Shown piece by piece: positions 32,378 to 32,498 of a stretch of DNA of 32,498 nucleotides (position 1 is the first letter of the stretch; each line of letters begins with the position of its first letter). Source of the DNA: CAZIUL01 sp964542475. GTDB lineage: Bacteria > Planctomycetota > B15-G4 > CAYZWU01. The stretch is from the NCBI GenBank assembly GCA_964542475.1, contig CAZIUL010000046.1, positions 1-32,498 on the forward strand. Direction: 5' to 3'. The notes under the pieces are model-generated. The model worked only from the letters and a program-made list of their open reading frames with translations, was not told where the DNA came from and made no database searches. The position numbers and the translations under genes were made by a program.

Positions 32378-32498
32378 ACACTTTTAAGAACCTTTCCTCC
32401 GATCCCGATTCATAATGGGGTTGGTGCATCCGGCGTGTGTTCGTCAACGGCGGCTGACCACTAGGAAGAGAAAGAAGAAGAGAACCACGGATAAACAC
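32378..32498. repeat. Degenerate repeat tail at the window end
   Basis: No gene seen. It contains GATCCCGATTC (also near the start of the elements at 20494 and 28076) and CGGCGGCTGAC (as at 28098-28106). A purine-rich tract and AACCACGGATAAACAC at the window edge follow. It is probably the start of, or a decayed copy of, the palindromic element family. Confidence 0.4.

Overview
The window looks like a chromosomal segment of an uncultured, Gram-negative (diderm) bacterium. It carries lpxK (lipid A synthesis), a division and cell-wall (dcw) cluster of meso-diaminopimelate type, and a B12-dependent ribonucleotide reductase. It also holds a family of GC-rich palindromic repeats and a 100-N scaffold gap, so it comes from a draft or metagenome assembly. 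I cannot place it in a phylum from sequence alone. Most genes are GC-rich; the TauE/SafE locus near 23.2-24.65 kb is visibly poorer in GC.

Region 1 (1-13.6 kb, + strand): a gene-free leader with a roughly 140-nt imperfect hairpin and a well-formed promoter with MraZ-box-like repeats. It is followed by mraZ, rsmH, an ftsL-like gene, a class B PBP (ftsI), murE, murF, mraY, ftsW, a membrane-anchored double-LysM protein, murG, murC and murB. These genes make UDP-MurNAc-peptide (MurB, C, E, F) and lipids I and II (MraY, MurG), and polymerise and crosslink them at the septum (FtsW, FtsI, FtsL). murD, ddl, ftsQ, ftsA and ftsZ are absent from their usual places. A LysM gene sits between ftsW and murG.

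Region 2 (13.6-21.1 kb): nrdJ (class II ribonucleotide reductase) behind an NrdR-box-like palindrome. Convergent to it on the minus strand are recJ and, further upstream, a GT2 glycosyltransferase and a secreted DUF1573 protein. A palindromic element lies between nrdJ and recJ, and an expanded 89-bp tandem array of the same element (containing the assembly gap) lies upstream of the DUF1573 gene.

Region 3 (21.1-28.2 kb): a polytopic TMTC/GT39-like membrane protein (+). Next is a lower-GC TauE/SafE permease with a small doubtful ORF (-). Then come an orphan ParA-family ATPase with a long acidic tail (+), a secreted Lys/Glu-rich coiled-coil protein whose start codon lies in a 15-bp triplicated repeat (+), lpxK (+), and another copy of the palindromic element.

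Region 4 (28.2-32.5 kb): a divergent pair with back-to-back promoters, namely a metallo-beta-lactamase-fold protein resembling class II cyclic-nucleotide phosphodiesterases (-) and an MscS-type channel with a C-terminal cyclic-nucleotide-binding domain (+). Then a GT39-like glycosyltransferase (+) and a degenerate repeat tail.

The observations most worth following are the possible phosphodiesterase/cyclic-nucleotide-gated MscS module, the palindromic element family and its 89-bp expansion, the rearranged dcw cluster with its LysM gene, and the long hairpin upstream of mraZ.
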